Shown: positions 52,258 through 62,229, numbered from the stretch's first letter. The stretch is DNA of 62,680 nt from Comamonadaceae bacterium PBBC2 (GCA_002255935.1 NKIO01000014.1:1-62680), one strand, 5' to 3'. Translations and numbers: made by a program. Notes: generated by a model not told the origin, from the sequence alone.

Positions 52258-52268
52258 TGCGCTGATCG

Positions 52269-52742
52269 TCAGCGCAGCATCCACACGCGGATCAAGACGG
52301 CTTGTTGCTCGGCCGGCAAAGCGTGCAGGGTGCCCACAAACACCCGCCGGTTGAGCCAGGCATGGGGACCTTCAGGGGCGGTCACTTTCACATGTGAGAA
52401 CGCATAGCGCGGTCCGTTGACCGGCGCATCGATGGTCACGCGGTTGTGGATGGTGAGCACCGTGCCATCTTCGTGTGCCATCTCATACAGCGCATCCAGC
52501 TCCTTGACCCCATCGGGGCGCAGCAGCTGCCGGTCGGCCCCGCCAGGCAAGACGCGGCCACGCAGCACATGGCCATCCACTTCGCCTGCAAACTGCCCCC
52601 CGGTGATCGGGATGATGAAACGCTCACCGGCGGGAGACAGGCCCAAGTCTTGCCGTGGAGAAACGGTGACCATGGCCTCCCAAGCCAGCACGCTGGCTGG
52701 CGCATGCAAGGGGATCAAGGGTATGGAAGGAGCAAGGGTCAT
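52269..52742 (-). CDS. DUF3237-family protein
   Basis: This 157-residue protein matches the DUF3237 pattern: GERFIIPITGGQFAGEVDGHVLRGRVLPGGADRQLLRPDG, then ALYEMAHEDGTVLTIHNRVT and WLNRRVFVGTL. The family forms a small beta-barrel of unknown activity and is often found with catabolic genes. It ends convergently with ubiA and is the last gene of the reverse operon, seven bases after the TetR gene. Confidence 0.85.
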   Translation of the reverse strand: MTLAPSIPLIPLHAPASVLAWEAMVTVSPRQDLGLSPAGERFIIPITGGQFAGEVDGHVLRGRVLPGGADRQLLRPDGVKELDALYEMAHEDGTVLTIHNRVTIDAPVNGPRYAFSHVKVTAPEGPHAWLNRRVFVGTLHALPAEQQAVLIRVWMLR

Positions 52743-52749
52743 GGCGGCT

Positions 52750-53349
52750 TCAAGTTCGCACGTAGCGCACGATGGCGTCGATGATGGATGCGCGCCGTGA
52801 CTGGCTGTTGGCAGGGGCGCTGGAGTCGTAGTCGAAAAGCACCTGGTAGTTGTGCCGCGCCGAGATGTGGTAGTGGCAAAGCCCGATGAAGTTGATGTAG
52901 ACGTTCATCGGTTCGATGTCCTGGCGGATGCTGCCGTCGGTCTGGCCACGTTGCACGATGTCTTGCACCACGGTCAAGGTGGCGCGGTTCATCTCGACAA
53001 TGCTGGGAGACTGCCTCAAAAAGCGAGCGCCTTGCAAGTTCTCTTGCAGGCTCAGGCGAATGAAATCCGGGTACTTGCTGAAGTTGTCGAACGCATAGCC
53101 TGCAAACCTGGCCAAGGCTTGCAAGGGCGGCAGGTCATCGTGTGGCTCGACATGGTCTTCGCGCACGATGCGGTAAGCAAACTCCAGCACCGCTGCGTAT
53201 AAGCCTTCCTTGCTGCCGAAATGGTAGTAGATCATCCGCTTGCTGGTGTGGGTGCCTGCCGCGATCGATTCGATGCGGCTGCCCTCCAAGCCATAGTTGG
53301 CGAATTCGGCGAGTGCGACTTCCAGAATATTGCGTTTGACCGGGTCCAT
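52750..53349 (-). CDS. TetR-family transcriptional regulator
   Basis: The 199-residue regulator has an N-terminal TetR helix-turn-helix (KRNILEVALAEFANYGLEGSRIESIAAGTHTSKRMIYYHFGSKEGLYAAVLE) and a helical ligand-binding domain. The C-terminal region with YINFIGLCHYHISARHNYQ resembles the NicS/RutR-like group. Start ATG at 53349 is preferred to an upstream TTG. It is inside the transporter operon, whose promoter region has two TGTAC-N6-GTACA sites, so it probably controls its own operon. Confidence 0.9.
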   Translation of the reverse strand: MDPVKRNILEVALAEFANYGLEGSRIESIAAGTHTSKRMIYYHFGSKEGLYAAVLEFAYRIVREDHVEPHDDLPPLQALARFAGYAFDNFSKYPDFIRLSLQENLQGARFLRQSPSIVEMNRATLTVVQDIVQRGQTDGSIRQDIEPMNVYINFIGLCHYHISARHNYQVLFDYDSSAPANSQSRRASIIDAIVRYVRT

Positions 53350-53367
53350 AGGCAATCAGTTTAGCTG

Positions 53368-54279
53368 TCAGCCCAGCATGTGTTGGCGCAGGTCATCGCA
53401 CAGCTGGTCGGCTGCAGCAGCGCTGGCAGGCGACACCTCGGTGTAGCTGAAAAAGCCATGGTTCAGATTGCCATACACGCGCATCAGCAGCGGCACCTTG
53501 GCCGCTTGGAGCGCGGCTGCATAGGCCAGGTTGTCTTGGTACAAAAAGTCGTGCACGCCCACACCGAGGATGGCGGGTGCCAGACCGACCAGCGTCTTCG
53601 CTTTCAAAGGCGAGACACGCGGGTCCAGCGCTTTGGTTTCGGCGTTCTCGCCCAAGTAAGACTTTTCAGGTCCACCACGTCCGGTCAAGTTTGTGGCTGG
53701 GTACAGCAGCAACTGGCAAGCCAGCGCAATGCCGTGGTCACGGCAATACAAGGCGGCCACGGCGGCCAGGTTGCCACCTGCGCTGTCTCCGCCCACGGCC
53801 AGTGGTTTGTCCTTGCCGCCCAGTTCATCCAGATGGGTGCTGGCCCACAGCACCGCAGCTTCGGTGTCGTCCGCTGCCGCTGGAAACGGATGCTCGGGCG
53901 CCAACCTGTAGTCCACATTCAGCACAACCACACCCGCGCGGTTGGCCAGGCGAATGGCATGGGCTTCGTGCGACTCCAGATCGCCCACCACCCACCCGCC
54001 ACCATGCAGGTAAACCAAGGTGCCGGTGATCTCGCCGGACAGGGGGTAAATCACGCGCACAGCCATGTCCCCAGCCGGGCCGGGGATCGTGCGGGACTCG
54101 ATGCGGCCTTCGGGCAGCTTGGGCTTGGGGTAGAGCAGCGCACGCACATTGCGGGCGCGTTCGCGGCTCACGGGGCCGTTGCCGCCTTCATAGAGGTCGG
54201 GAATGCCTGCGGCTTTCCAGCGGCGGTCGATGTCGACAATCGCCGGGTCCAGGGGCAAGGTGGGTGTGTTGTGAGGCAT
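53368..54279 (-). CDS. Alpha/beta hydrolase, hormone-sensitive-lipase type
   Basis: The 303-residue esterase has the oxyanion motif HGGGW, nucleophile motif GDSAGGN and the later catalytic Asp (GVGVHDFLYQD) and His (GNLNHGF). This is the bacterial hormone-sensitive-lipase group, which acts on short esters. It starts nine bases after the binding-protein gene stop in the same operon, so its ester or amide substrate may be what the transporter brings in. Start at 54279 excludes a poor upstream extension. Confidence 0.9.
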   Translation of the reverse strand: MPHNTPTLPLDPAIVDIDRRWKAAGIPDLYEGGNGPVSRERARNVRALLYPKPKLPEGRIESRTIPGPAGDMAVRVIYPLSGEITGTLVYLHGGGWVVGDLESHEAHAIRLANRAGVVVLNVDYRLAPEHPFPAAADDTEAAVLWASTHLDELGGKDKPLAVGGDSAGGNLAAVAALYCRDHGIALACQLLLYPATNLTGRGGPEKSYLGENAETKALDPRVSPLKAKTLVGLAPAILGVGVHDFLYQDNLAYAAALQAAKVPLLMRVYGNLNHGFFSYTEVSPASAAAADQLCDDLRQHMLG

Positions 54280-54287
54280 GGGGTGAC

Positions 54288-55838
54288 TTATTTGGCAGGC
54301 AGGAAGTCGATGGCATCGATCACGATCGATTGGCCAATGCGAGGCGCTTTCACGCTGTTGGAGACAAAGTAGACCGTGTGGCTGGCCACCACAGGCGCAA
54401 ACCAGGCGATCTCGGCGGCGTGGGCATAGACCTTTTTCCAAGCGTTTTCGGCCTTGTCCAGCGGCAGCGCTGCGGCTTCGTCCATCAGTTTGGTCAAGGT
54501 GGCGTCTTCAGTTTTGTAGTGGTTCAGGCTGCCCTTGCCCAGCGTCTGAAACCGCGCCAGGTTGGGCACGCCGGAGTTGCTGTTGAACATCAGGGCACCG
54601 ATTTTTTTGCTGCGCTCGGCGGCGATCATGGCGCCGAAGTTCTGGAACTCTTCGGTCACGGGGCGGATCCCCACTTTTTTGAGTTGGCCGGCAATGGCCA
54701 TGGTCATAAAGCGGCTGAGCGTGTTGTTCACGTACTGCAATTTCAGCTCAAAGCCATTGGGGTATCCGGCCTCGTCCAGCAAGGCTTTGGCCTTGGCCGG
54801 GTCGTAGGGGTAGCGCTTTTCGATTTCGGGGTCGTAACCCAAAAAGCCCTTGCTTTGCAGTTGTGCAGAAGGCTCGGCCAGTTTGCCAAACAAAGCGGTG
54901 GCGATCAGTTTGCGGTCCAGCGCGTAGTTGATGGCTTGGCGCACCCGCACGTCTTTGAGCTCAGGCTGGAACACCCCTTCGCGATCGGCCAGGATCAGAC
55001 CGGTCCACTGGACGGGGTCAGAGACGATGCGCAGGTCTTTGGGCAGATTGGCCGCGTTGGCATTGCCGGTGAAGGGGTCACTGACCAGCACCTTCAATTG
55101 GCCGGCTTTCATGGCCTGGATGCCTGCGTTTTGATCTTCAAAGACCTGCACCACGACCTTGTCCCACTGGATGCGGCTCTTGTCGTAGTAGTGCTCGTTG
55201 GGCACATAGGTGTAGCTTTTGCCGGTGATGGTGGCCGAGGGGTCGAGCTTGTAGGGGCCTGCGCCAAAAGTGGCTGCCCCCAGTTGGTCGGGTTTGGCCA
55301 CACCGTTGGGGCTGATGATGTCGCCACTGTTGAAATAGGCATCAAACAGCGACAGCAGGGCGGGCTGCGGGGCAGAAAGTTTGACCTTCAGTTTGAACTT
55401 GTCGAGGATCTCGATGCCGGTCATGGTCGACAAGTTGGCCGAGAAAGGCCCCTTTTTGCCGACGAAGTATTCGATCGACTTCTTGACCGCTTCAGCGGTC
55501 ACGGGTTCGCCATCGCTGAACTTGGCGTTTTGGCGCAAAGTGAACGTGGCTTCTTTGCTGTCGGGTGAAAGTTGCCAAGCGGTGGCCAGGCCTGGCGCGA
55601 ATTTGCCATCGGCCTGGGTCCGGATCAAAGGCTCATAAGCGGGCGACAGGTGCACGCCGGCGCGGCCGTTGCCACTGATCGAGGGGTCCATGCTCAAGGG
55701 CGAGAAGGGCATGCCGATGCTGAGCACCTTGGCGTTGTTTTGCGCAATGGCTGGGGCTCCCATGAGGCCCAAACTCAAAGCGCAGGCGCCGAGCACACTC
55801 TGGCTCAGCCAGTGGCGGCGGGAGGGGGATGTGTTCAT
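54288..55838 (-). CDS. Peptide-type ABC transporter substrate-binding protein (DppA/OppA family)
   Basis: The 516-residue periplasmic protein has a twin-arginine-like signal (SRRHWLSQSVLGAC, about 6-19) and the SBP_bac_5 fold with LSIGMPFSPLSMDPSISGNG, YEPLIRTQADGKFAPGLATAWQLSPD and VRQAINYALDRKLIA. Members bind peptides, nickel or other compounds. ATPase and permease genes lie upstream in the same operon. The ligand is unknown. Confidence 0.92.
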   Translation of the reverse strand: MNTSPSRRHWLSQSVLGACALSLGLMGAPAIAQNNAKVLSIGMPFSPLSMDPSISGNGRAGVHLSPAYEPLIRTQADGKFAPGLATAWQLSPDSKEATFTLRQNAKFSDGEPVTAEAVKKSIEYFVGKKGPFSANLSTMTGIEILDKFKLKVKLSAPQPALLSLFDAYFNSGDIISPNGVAKPDQLGAATFGAGPYKLDPSATITGKSYTYVPNEHYYDKSRIQWDKVVVQVFEDQNAGIQAMKAGQLKVLVSDPFTGNANAANLPKDLRIVSDPVQWTGLILADREGVFQPELKDVRVRQAINYALDRKLIATALFGKLAEPSAQLQSKGFLGYDPEIEKRYPYDPAKAKALLDEAGYPNGFELKLQYVNNTLSRFMTMAIAGQLKKVGIRPVTEEFQNFGAMIAAERSKKIGALMFNSNSGVPNLARFQTLGKGSLNHYKTEDATLTKLMDEAAALPLDKAENAWKKVYAHAAEIAWFAPVVASHTVYFVSNSVKAPRIGQSIVIDAIDFLPAK

Positions 55839-55886
55839 GCGGGTCTCCTGAAGTTGTTGTTGAAAAAAGCGTGCATGGCAAAAAAA

Positions 55887-56729
55887 TCAAAGGCCTGTGG
55901 CGAGGGCTGCACGGGCCAAATCAAACTGGGCGCGGCGTTCGCGCTGAATGAGCGGGTCGGGCACGGGCGCTGCGGCCAGCAGGGCGCGGGTGTAAGGGTG
56001 TTGCGGTTGGTCGTGCACTTGGGCTGCATCGCCTTGCTCGACGATGTCGCCCCGGTACAGCACCACGGTGCGGTGCGACACATGCCGCACCACCGTCAGG
56101 TCGTGCGAGATGAACAGCATGGCCAGGCCCATGCTTTGCTGCAGTTCCTTGAGCAGGTTCAGCACTTGGGCTTGGACCGACAGATCCAGCGCACTGACGG
56201 GCTCGTCGCACACGATCAGGCGGGGCTTGGCGATCACGGCGCGGGCAATGGCGATGCGCTGGCGCTGCCCGCCAGAGAACTGTCCGGGGTAACGCTGGGC
56301 CGTGTCAGTGGGCATGCCCACGCGTTGCAGCACCTCGGCGATGCGCTGCGCGATGTCGGCATGGCTCAGGGTCTTGTCACCCAGCAAAGGCTCGGCCAGG
56401 GTGTCTCCCACGGTGCGTGCAGGGTTGAGCGACCCATAGGGATCTTGGAACACGACCTGGATGTCGCGCCCCAGTGTGCGGCGGCGTGCCCGGCTGGCGT
56501 GGGTGATGTCCTCGCCATCGAAGAGCACCTGACCGGTGGTGGCTTCCGTCAGGCCCAGCACCACGCGCCCCAAAGTCGTTTTGCCCGAGCCAGACTCGCC
56601 CACCAGACCCACGGTTTCACCGGGGTGGATGCCCAGGCTCACGCCTTTGAGGGCTTGGAAGACTTTGCCGCGGCCTTGCGGGAAATCCACACACAAGTTG
56701 TGCACTTGCAAAAGGGGTGAAGCGCTCAT
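55887..56729 (-). CDS. Peptide-type ABC transporter ATP-binding protein (DppF-like)
   Basis: The 280-residue ATPase has Walker A GESGSGKTT, signature FSGGQRQR, Walker B LIVCDEPVSALD and ISHD. The C-terminal PQHPYTRALL segment with the following Pro/Arg stretch is typical for oligopeptide transporter ATPases. Its start overlaps the stop of the fused permease-ATPase gene by four bases. Confidence 0.93.
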   Translation of the reverse strand: MSASPLLQVHNLCVDFPQGRGKVFQALKGVSLGIHPGETVGLVGESGSGKTTLGRVVLGLTEATTGQVLFDGEDITHASRARRRTLGRDIQVVFQDPYGSLNPARTVGDTLAEPLLGDKTLSHADIAQRIAEVLQRVGMPTDTAQRYPGQFSGGQRQRIAIARAVIAKPRLIVCDEPVSALDLSVQAQVLNLLKELQQSMGLAMLFISHDLTVVRHVSHRTVVLYRGDIVEQGDAAQVHDQPQHPYTRALLAAAPVPDPLIQRERRAQFDLARAALATGL

Positions 56730-58477
56730 GCGGCGGCTCCTGCGATGGCCATCAATTTTTCATCCACCGTGGGCAGCATTTGCCCGGGTTGGGCGCTGTG
56801 CGGGTTGGCCGCCAGAAGGGCTTGGGTGTAAGGGTGTTGAGGGCGGTGGAACAAGTCCACAACACTTGCCGTTTCGAGCACTTGGCCATGGCGCAGCACC
56901 ATGGCACGGTCGCAGATGTCGGCCACCACGCCCCAGTCGTGCGTGACCAAAATCACCGCCATCTGGCGCGACTGGCTCAAGCTGCGCAGCAGCGCCAAGA
57001 TCTCGGCTTGCACCGTGACGTCCAGCGCGGTGGTCGGTTCATCGGCCAGCAAAATCTGAGGCTCGCTGGCCAGTGCACGGGCGATGCCCACGCGCTGCGC
57101 CATGCCACCCGAAATTTGATGGGGGTAGCGTTTGGCCACTTCCTGCGGATTGGGGATCTTGACCTGCTCGAGCAGGTCGATGACCTTGTTTTGCATGTCC
57201 TTGTTGCCCAAGCCTTGCAACTGAAGCACCTCAGCCAATTGGTGTCCTACGGTAAAGCATGGGTCCAATGCGGCCATGGGTTCCTGAAAGATCATGCCCA
57301 CGGTGGCGCCGCGCAATGCTGTCAAGCGTTGTTCATTGGACAGGTCGATCACCTCACCCTTGATGACGGCCGTGCCAGCGCGTACATGCACGCCGGGCGG
57401 CAGCAACCCCATGAGCGAGAGGCTGGTCAGGGTTTTTCCACTGCCCGATTCGCCCACGATGCCCAGCGTTTCACCTTGCTTGAGGTCCAGGTTCACGCCT
57501 TGGACCAGGGTGCGTGCATCGGGTCCATGGCCAGTGACGATGGTCACATCGCGCAGCGAGAGCAAGCTGTCTTTGGGCAAATCGGTGGGTGTGACGGCCT
57601 TGCGTGCTTTGACCCCTTGGCGGACCGCAGGTCTTGACCACGACTCGGTGGAGGTGTCGCGCAAGCTGTCGCCCAGCAGGCCAAATGACAGCACGGTCAG
57701 CGCTACCACGCCGCCCGATGGCACCAACAGCCAAGGGAAGTCGTTCAGACTGGCCGAAGCTTCAAAAATCATGCTGCCCCAAGTGGGTGCGGGCGGGGCC
57801 ACACCCAGGCCCAAAAAGCTGATGCCGGTTTGCACGATCACGGCGATGGCGGAAAACAGCGACATTTGCACGATCACGGGTCCGACAATCCGGGGCAACA
57901 CATGGCGCACGATGATGTGGAGATCGTCCAAGCCCGAGATGCGGGCCGCCGCGATGTACAGCTCCTCGCGCACGGCCAAAGTCACACTGCGCAGCACCCT
58001 CGAGATGCCTGCGGAGCCCATCACGCCCAGCGTGACCATGGCCGGCAGCATGGCCTGACCGAACACCGCCAGGACCGCCAACATGATCAGCATGGTGGGC
58101 AACGATTGCACCAGACTCACGTATTGCTGCACGCAGCGGTCCCACAAGCCGCCGAAATACCCAGCGCTCACCCCCAAACTGAGGCCCAAGAGGCTGGCCA
58201 TGAACACGGCCTCGACCACGCCCGCGATGGTGAGCGAGACGCCATGCACCATGCGGCTGAACACATCGCGCCCCAGTGCATCGGTGCCCAACCAGTGATC
58301 GGCACTGGGCAGTTGTTTCAGGGCCAAAAGGTCTTGCTCCAGCGGGTCGATCGGGGCGAACACCGGGGCGCCGACCGTCAGCACCAGCAAGAGCAGGAGC
58401 CAAAGCAAGGCGACCACGGCCAGTGGCCTGCGCAACAGCCGGCGTACAAAGCTGGCCTGTTTGGGGTGAGCGCTCAT
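56726..58477 (-). CDS. Fused peptide-type ABC permease and ATPase (DppC-DppD)
   Basis: This 583-residue protein joins a DppC-like permease (about 1-275, membrane segments from residue 20, EAA loop AAARISGLDDLHIIVRHVLP) to a DppD-like ATPase (about 300-583, Walker A GESGSGKT at 342-349, signature ISGGMAQR, Walker B ILLADEPTTALD). They are usually separate genes. The linker SRPAVRQGVKARKAVTPTD is short and continuous in frame, so it reads as a true fusion. ATG at 58477 overlaps the dppB-like stop by four bases. Confidence 0.93.
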   Translation of the reverse strand: MSAHPKQASFVRRLLRRPLAVVALLWLLLLLVLTVGAPVFAPIDPLEQDLLALKQLPSADHWLGTDALGRDVFSRMVHGVSLTIAGVVEAVFMASLLGLSLGVSAGYFGGLWDRCVQQYVSLVQSLPTMLIMLAVLAVFGQAMLPAMVTLGVMGSAGISRVLRSVTLAVREELYIAAARISGLDDLHIIVRHVLPRIVGPVIVQMSLFSAIAVIVQTGISFLGLGVAPPAPTWGSMIFEASASLNDFPWLLVPSGGVVALTVLSFGLLGDSLRDTSTESWSRPAVRQGVKARKAVTPTDLPKDSLLSLRDVTIVTGHGPDARTLVQGVNLDLKQGETLGIVGESGSGKTLTSLSLMGLLPPGVHVRAGTAVIKGEVIDLSNEQRLTALRGATVGMIFQEPMAALDPCFTVGHQLAEVLQLQGLGNKDMQNKVIDLLEQVKIPNPQEVAKRYPHQISGGMAQRVGIARALASEPQILLADEPTTALDVTVQAEILALLRSLSQSRQMAVILVTHDWGVVADICDRAMVLRHGQVLETASVVDLFHRPQHPYTQALLAANPHSAQPGQMLPTVDEKLMAIAGAAA

Positions 58478-59415
58478 GTCAGCCTCACTTTGGGGTTGAG
58501 CCAGCCGTAGCTGAGGTCCACAATCAGGTTGATGGCCACCGTCATCAGCGTGAAGTACAAGGTCACGCCTTGCAACAGCAAGATGTCTTTGTTCAGGGCG
58601 GCGCTGACGGCTAAGCTGCCCAAGCCTGGCAAGACAAACACCCGTTCGACGAAAACCGTGCCGCTGATGGCGCCAATCATCACCAAGCCCAACACCGTGA
58701 CCACGGGCAAGGCGGCGTTGCGCAAGGCGTGCTTCCAGATCACGCTGCGCTCGGGCAAGCCGCAAGCGCGCAAGGCACGGATGAAATCACGTCCCATGAC
58801 ATCGTTCATGGCGTCACGGGTTTGTTTGGCGATGCTGGTGATCGAGTACATGGCCACTGAGAAGATGGGCAGCACCAGACTCAAGGCCCAGTCTTTGGGG
58901 CTTTCGCTGAAAAACACATAGCCTGTGGCTGGCAGCCAGCGCAGGGTCACGGCAAAAACAGAAATCAGCACCAAGGCCAGCCAAAAGGAGGGAAAGATCA
59001 GGCCGATCAGCGAAAAGGCATCGATGGCACGTCCGACCCAGCCGCCTTTGAGGGCACTGGCCACACCCAATGCCAAGCCCAAGCTCAGGCAGACCACCAA
59101 CACCCCCGCCATGATGGAGACCGACACGCCCAAGCGTGGGTTCAGCAATGAGCTCACGCTTTCCTTGGTGAAGTGCGAGACACCCAATTCACCTTGCACC
59201 GCTTGACCGAGCCAAGACAGGTATTGCAGCAACAAGGGCTTGTCCAACCCCAGCTCGATGCGAAGGGCCTCGTACTGCTCGCGCGTGCCGTCAGCGCCCA
59301 AGATGGTCATGGCCATGTCACCCGGGGCCAGGCTGTTGAGAACGAAGGTCAGCAACGTGACCACGATCACCAAAGGCACCGACATCAACAAGCGGTGGAA
59401 GACGACTTTGAACAC
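58474..59415 (-). CDS. Peptide-type ABC transporter permease (DppB-like)
   Basis: The 313-residue membrane protein has six predicted spans and the DppB pattern: N-terminal LLMSVPLVIVVTLLTFVLNSLAPGD and the EAA loop DFIRALRACGLPERSVIWKHALRNAALPVV. It starts with GTG. It is the first gene of the operon that runs down to DUF3237, and the twin palindromes lie 25-70 bases upstream. Confidence 0.92.
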   Translation of the reverse strand: MFKVVFHRLLMSVPLVIVVTLLTFVLNSLAPGDMAMTILGADGTREQYEALRIELGLDKPLLLQYLSWLGQAVQGELGVSHFTKESVSSLLNPRLGVSVSIMAGVLVVCLSLGLALGVASALKGGWVGRAIDAFSLIGLIFPSFWLALVLISVFAVTLRWLPATGYVFFSESPKDWALSLVLPIFSVAMYSITSIAKQTRDAMNDVMGRDFIRALRACGLPERSVIWKHALRNAALPVVTVLGLVMIGAISGTVFVERVFVLPGLGSLAVSAALNKDILLLQGVTLYFTLMTVAINLIVDLSYGWLNPKVRLT

Positions 59416-59439
59416 CCGAGATCCTTTGAAAATCTTTAA

Positions 59440-59486
59440 TGTACGTTTTGGTACATAAAGATTTTATTAATGTACAGGCTCGTACA
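59440..59486 (-). promoter_or_regulatory. Twin TGTAC-N6-GTACA operators of the transporter operon
   Basis: TGTACGTTTTGGTACA (59440-59455) and TGTACAGGCTCGTACA (59471-59486) have identical five-base arms and six-base centres, and start 31 bases apart, about three helical turns. The region is AT-rich relative to its surroundings. The TetR protein encoded in the operon is the probable ligand. Confidence 0.7.
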
Positions 59487-59546
59487 GAAATCGGTGTTTA
59501 CCCTTGTGCGGGGGTGTCTTGGGTGCCCTTGAAGGGCGCTGGGGAA

Positions 59547-60371
59547 TCAGGCTTTGCCGAACTCGTCGCCCAACTCGCCAGCCCGCACCTGAGCGGCTTG
59601 CATGGCTTTGATGAAGGCGGGTTTGATGCCTGCCGCCTCCATGGCGGTGAGTGCTGCGTAGGTGGTGCCGCCTTTGGAGGTGACGCGCTGGCGCAGCACT
59701 TCGGGCGATTCGCTCGATGCTGCCGCCAATGACGATGCACCCGAAAATGTGGCCACCGCGAGTTGGTAGGCTTGTGCCGCGCTCAAGCCCATGCCCACAC
59801 CGGCTTCGGTCATGGCCTCCAGGAAGTAAAACACGTAGGCCGGACCTGAGCCCGACAAGGCCGTCACCGCGTCCAGTTGGGACTCTTCTGCAACCCACAG
59901 GTATTGCCCCGTGGTGCCGATGACTTGCTCCACCAGTTGTTTGTCGGCTGCCGTGACACTGGCACAGGGAAACAGCGCGGTCATGCCCTGACCCACCAGT
60001 GCAGGCGTGTTGGGCATGCAGCGCACCACGCGTTCGGTGCCCACCCAGCGGCCAATGCTGTCGGTGCGGATGCCGGCAGCCACCGACAGGTGCAAGGCTT
60101 GGCGGGTGTGGGGCATCACGGGCGCTGCGGCCCCGCTGAATACTTGGGGCTTGACGGCCCAAACAACCAGGTCGGCTTGAGACAAAGCAGGGCCAGCTGT
60201 GGGCAGTGCCGTGATGCCAAAGTCCGCCAGCAGCTTGGCGGCCGTGTCGGCAAAGGGCTCCACCACGGTGATCTGTTCAGGCTTCATGCCCTGGCGGATC
60301 AAGCCGCCAATGATGGCGCTGGCCATGTTGCCGCCGCCAATGAATGCAATGTGCTGTGTAGGTGTGCTCAT
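59547..60371 (-). CDS. proC: Pyrroline-5-carboxylate reductase
   Basis: The 274-residue enzyme makes the last step of proline synthesis with NAD(P)H. It has the Rossmann start IAFIGGGNMASAIIGGLI, VVWAVKPQ, RCMPNTPALVGQGMTAL, and the C-terminal dimer region ALSGSGPAYVFYFLEAM plus TSKGGTTYAAL. An ATG two codons upstream (60377) is also possible. It faces glpK divergently. Confidence 0.96.
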   Translation of the reverse strand: MSTPTQHIAFIGGGNMASAIIGGLIRQGMKPEQITVVEPFADTAAKLLADFGITALPTAGPALSQADLVVWAVKPQVFSGAAAPVMPHTRQALHLSVAAGIRTDSIGRWVGTERVVRCMPNTPALVGQGMTALFPCASVTAADKQLVEQVIGTTGQYLWVAEESQLDAVTALSGSGPAYVFYFLEAMTEAGVGMGLSAAQAYQLAVATFSGASSLAAASSESPEVLRQRVTSKGGTTYAALTAMEAAGIKPAFIKAMQAAQVRAGELGDEFGKA

Positions 60372-60460
60372 GACCATGTGTCTCTAGGGTGTCTGTGATG
60401 AAAACGCAATTCGGGAATTGTCGCTGTTTGCGGCTCTGAGTTTGCGTTAGCCTTCACGGC

Positions 60461-61960
60461 ATGGACTACATCCTCTCAATCGACCAAGGAACCACCAGCT
60501 CGCGGGCGGTGGTGTTTGACCGCGCTGGACAGCCGGTGGCGATGGCGCAACGCGAGTTCGCGCAACACTTCCCCAAGCCGGGCTGGGTTGAGCATGACGC
60601 GAATGAAATCTGGCATACCCAGCTGGCCGTGATGCAGGAGGCCTTGGCCAAAGGTGGCATCACCGCCAGTCAATTGCGGGCCATCGGCCTGACCAATCAG
60701 CGTGAAACCACGGTGTTGTGGGACCGGCAAACCGGAGAGCCCGTGGCCCCGGCCATCGTCTGGCAGGACCGCCGCACGGTGGCGCACTGCGAAGCCCTGC
60801 GGGCGGCAGGCCGGGCGGACCTGGTCGCCCGAAAAACAGGCTTGGTGTTGGATGCCTATTTCTCGGGCACCAAACTGGCCTGGTTGCTCGACCATGTGCC
60901 TGGCGCCCGTGCGCGGGCTGAGCGTGGCGAGTTGGCCTTCGGCACGGTCGACAGCTGGCTGGTCTGGAAGCTCACGGGCGGCCGTGTGCACGCCACCGAG
61001 CCCAGCAACGCGTCGCGGACCATGCTTTTTAATTTGAAGACGGGCAATTGGGATCCTCAATTGCTGAGCCTGTTGAACATTCCGGCCTCGGTGTTGCCGC
61101 GCATCATTCCTTCGTGCGGCGTGTTGGCCGAGACCGATGCTGCCCTGCTGGGCCAAAGCGTGCCGATTGCGGGTTGGGCAGGGGACCAGCAAGCGGCCTT
61201 GTTTGGGCAGGCTTGCTTTGCGCCGGGCATGGCCAAGAACACCTACGGCACGGGGTGCTTCATGCTGATGAACACGGGCGACCAACCGGTTGTCAGCCGC
61301 CACCGTCTGCTGAGCACAGCCGCATGGCAAGGCCCTGAAGGCTCCGAACGGGCCCGGGCCTATGCCTTGGAAGGCTCCGTCTTCATGGCCGGTGCCACGG
61401 TGCAATGGCTGCGCGATGGTTTGCAAATCATCCAAAGCGCGCCAGAGATCGAAGCCTTGGCGGCCAGTGTGCCGGACACGGGTGATGTCTTTTTGGTGCC
61501 GGCCTTTGCCGGATTGGGGGCGCCCGATTGGGACGGCCAGGCGCGTGGCACCTTGCTGGGCATGACGCGAGGAACGAGCCGTGCGCACATAGCGCGTGCC
61601 GCGCTGGAGGCGATTGCCTTGCAAACGGCCGATGTGTTCCATGCCATGAGCGCAGACAGTGGTTTGCCCCTTCAAGAACTGCGGGTGGATGGCGGGGCCT
61701 GTCGCAACAATTTGCTGATGCAAATTCAGGCCGATGTGCTCGGGGTGCCGGTGGTGCGCAGCCAAGTGACTGAAACCACGGCCTTGGGTGCGGCGTATTT
61801 GGCAGGCTTGGCCACCGGCTATTGGTCTGGGGCGGCAGAAATATCGGCCCAGTGGCAAGAGGAGCGCCGATTTGAGCCGCAATGGACGGCAACGCAACGC
61901 CAAGACCGGCAAGCACGGTGGCGTCAGGCGGTGGACAGATCCCGCAATTGGGCGACTTGA
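60461..61960 (+). CDS. glpK: Glycerol kinase
   Basis: The 499-residue kinase phosphorylates glycerol. It has the FGGY-family start [13 protein letters not shown], the substrate loop [23 protein letters not shown], and the ATP-site segment [13 protein letters not shown] with [14 protein letters not shown] before it. No glycerol facilitator or glp regulator is adjacent. Confidence 0.97.
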   Translation: MDYILSIDQGTTSSRAVVFDRAGQPVAMAQREFAQHFPKPGWVEHDANEIWHTQLAVMQEALAKGGITASQLRAIGLTNQRETTVLWDRQTGEPVAPAIVWQDRRTVAHCEALRAAGRADLVARKTGLVLDAYFSGTKLAWLLDHVPGARARAERGELAFGTVDSWLVWKLTGGRVHATEPSNASRTMLFNLKTGNWDPQLLSLLNIPASVLPRIIPSCGVLAETDAALLGQSVPIAGWAGDQQAALFGQACFAPGMAKNTYGTGCFMLMNTGDQPVVSRHRLLSTAAWQGPEGSERARAYALEGSVFMAGATVQWLRDGLQIIQSAPEIEALAASVPDTGDVFLVPAFAGLGAPDWDGQARGTLLGMTRGTSRAHIARAALEAIALQTADVFHAMSADSGLPLQELRVDGGACRNNLLMQIQADVLGVPVVRSQVTETTALGAAYLAGLATGYWSGAAEISAQWQEERRFEPQWTATQRQDRQARWRQAVDRSRNWAT

Positions 61961-62055
61961 GGCCAAAAAATCAATTTTCAGGTGCGAGGAGGGCCAAAAA
62001 CCGCAAGCGAAGCTCTGTCAATTCACCGATCCTGTAAAAATCTTTGCAAAAGATG

Positions 62056-62084
62056 TTGACGCCCCTGTTTTTATCTGACACAAT
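62056..62084 (+). promoter_or_regulatory. Putative sigma-70 promoter of the rplN operon
   Basis: TTGACG and CACAAT are separated by 17 bases, about 145 bases before rplN. The long leader to 62229 could carry regulation, but no known structure was recognised in it. Between glpK and this point nothing else is seen. Confidence 0.55.
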
Positions 62085-62229
62085 CGTGGGCTTCGCTTTG
62101 CAAAAGGCGTAAGTATCTGCCCAAACTGAAGCGCTGCGAGTGGTTCGCGGTGTGAATGACGGGTCCAAGACTGATTCCTGTGGAGTGGCTTTCGCTGCTG
62201 TGCAAGGGATACAAGTTGGGAATAAAGAA

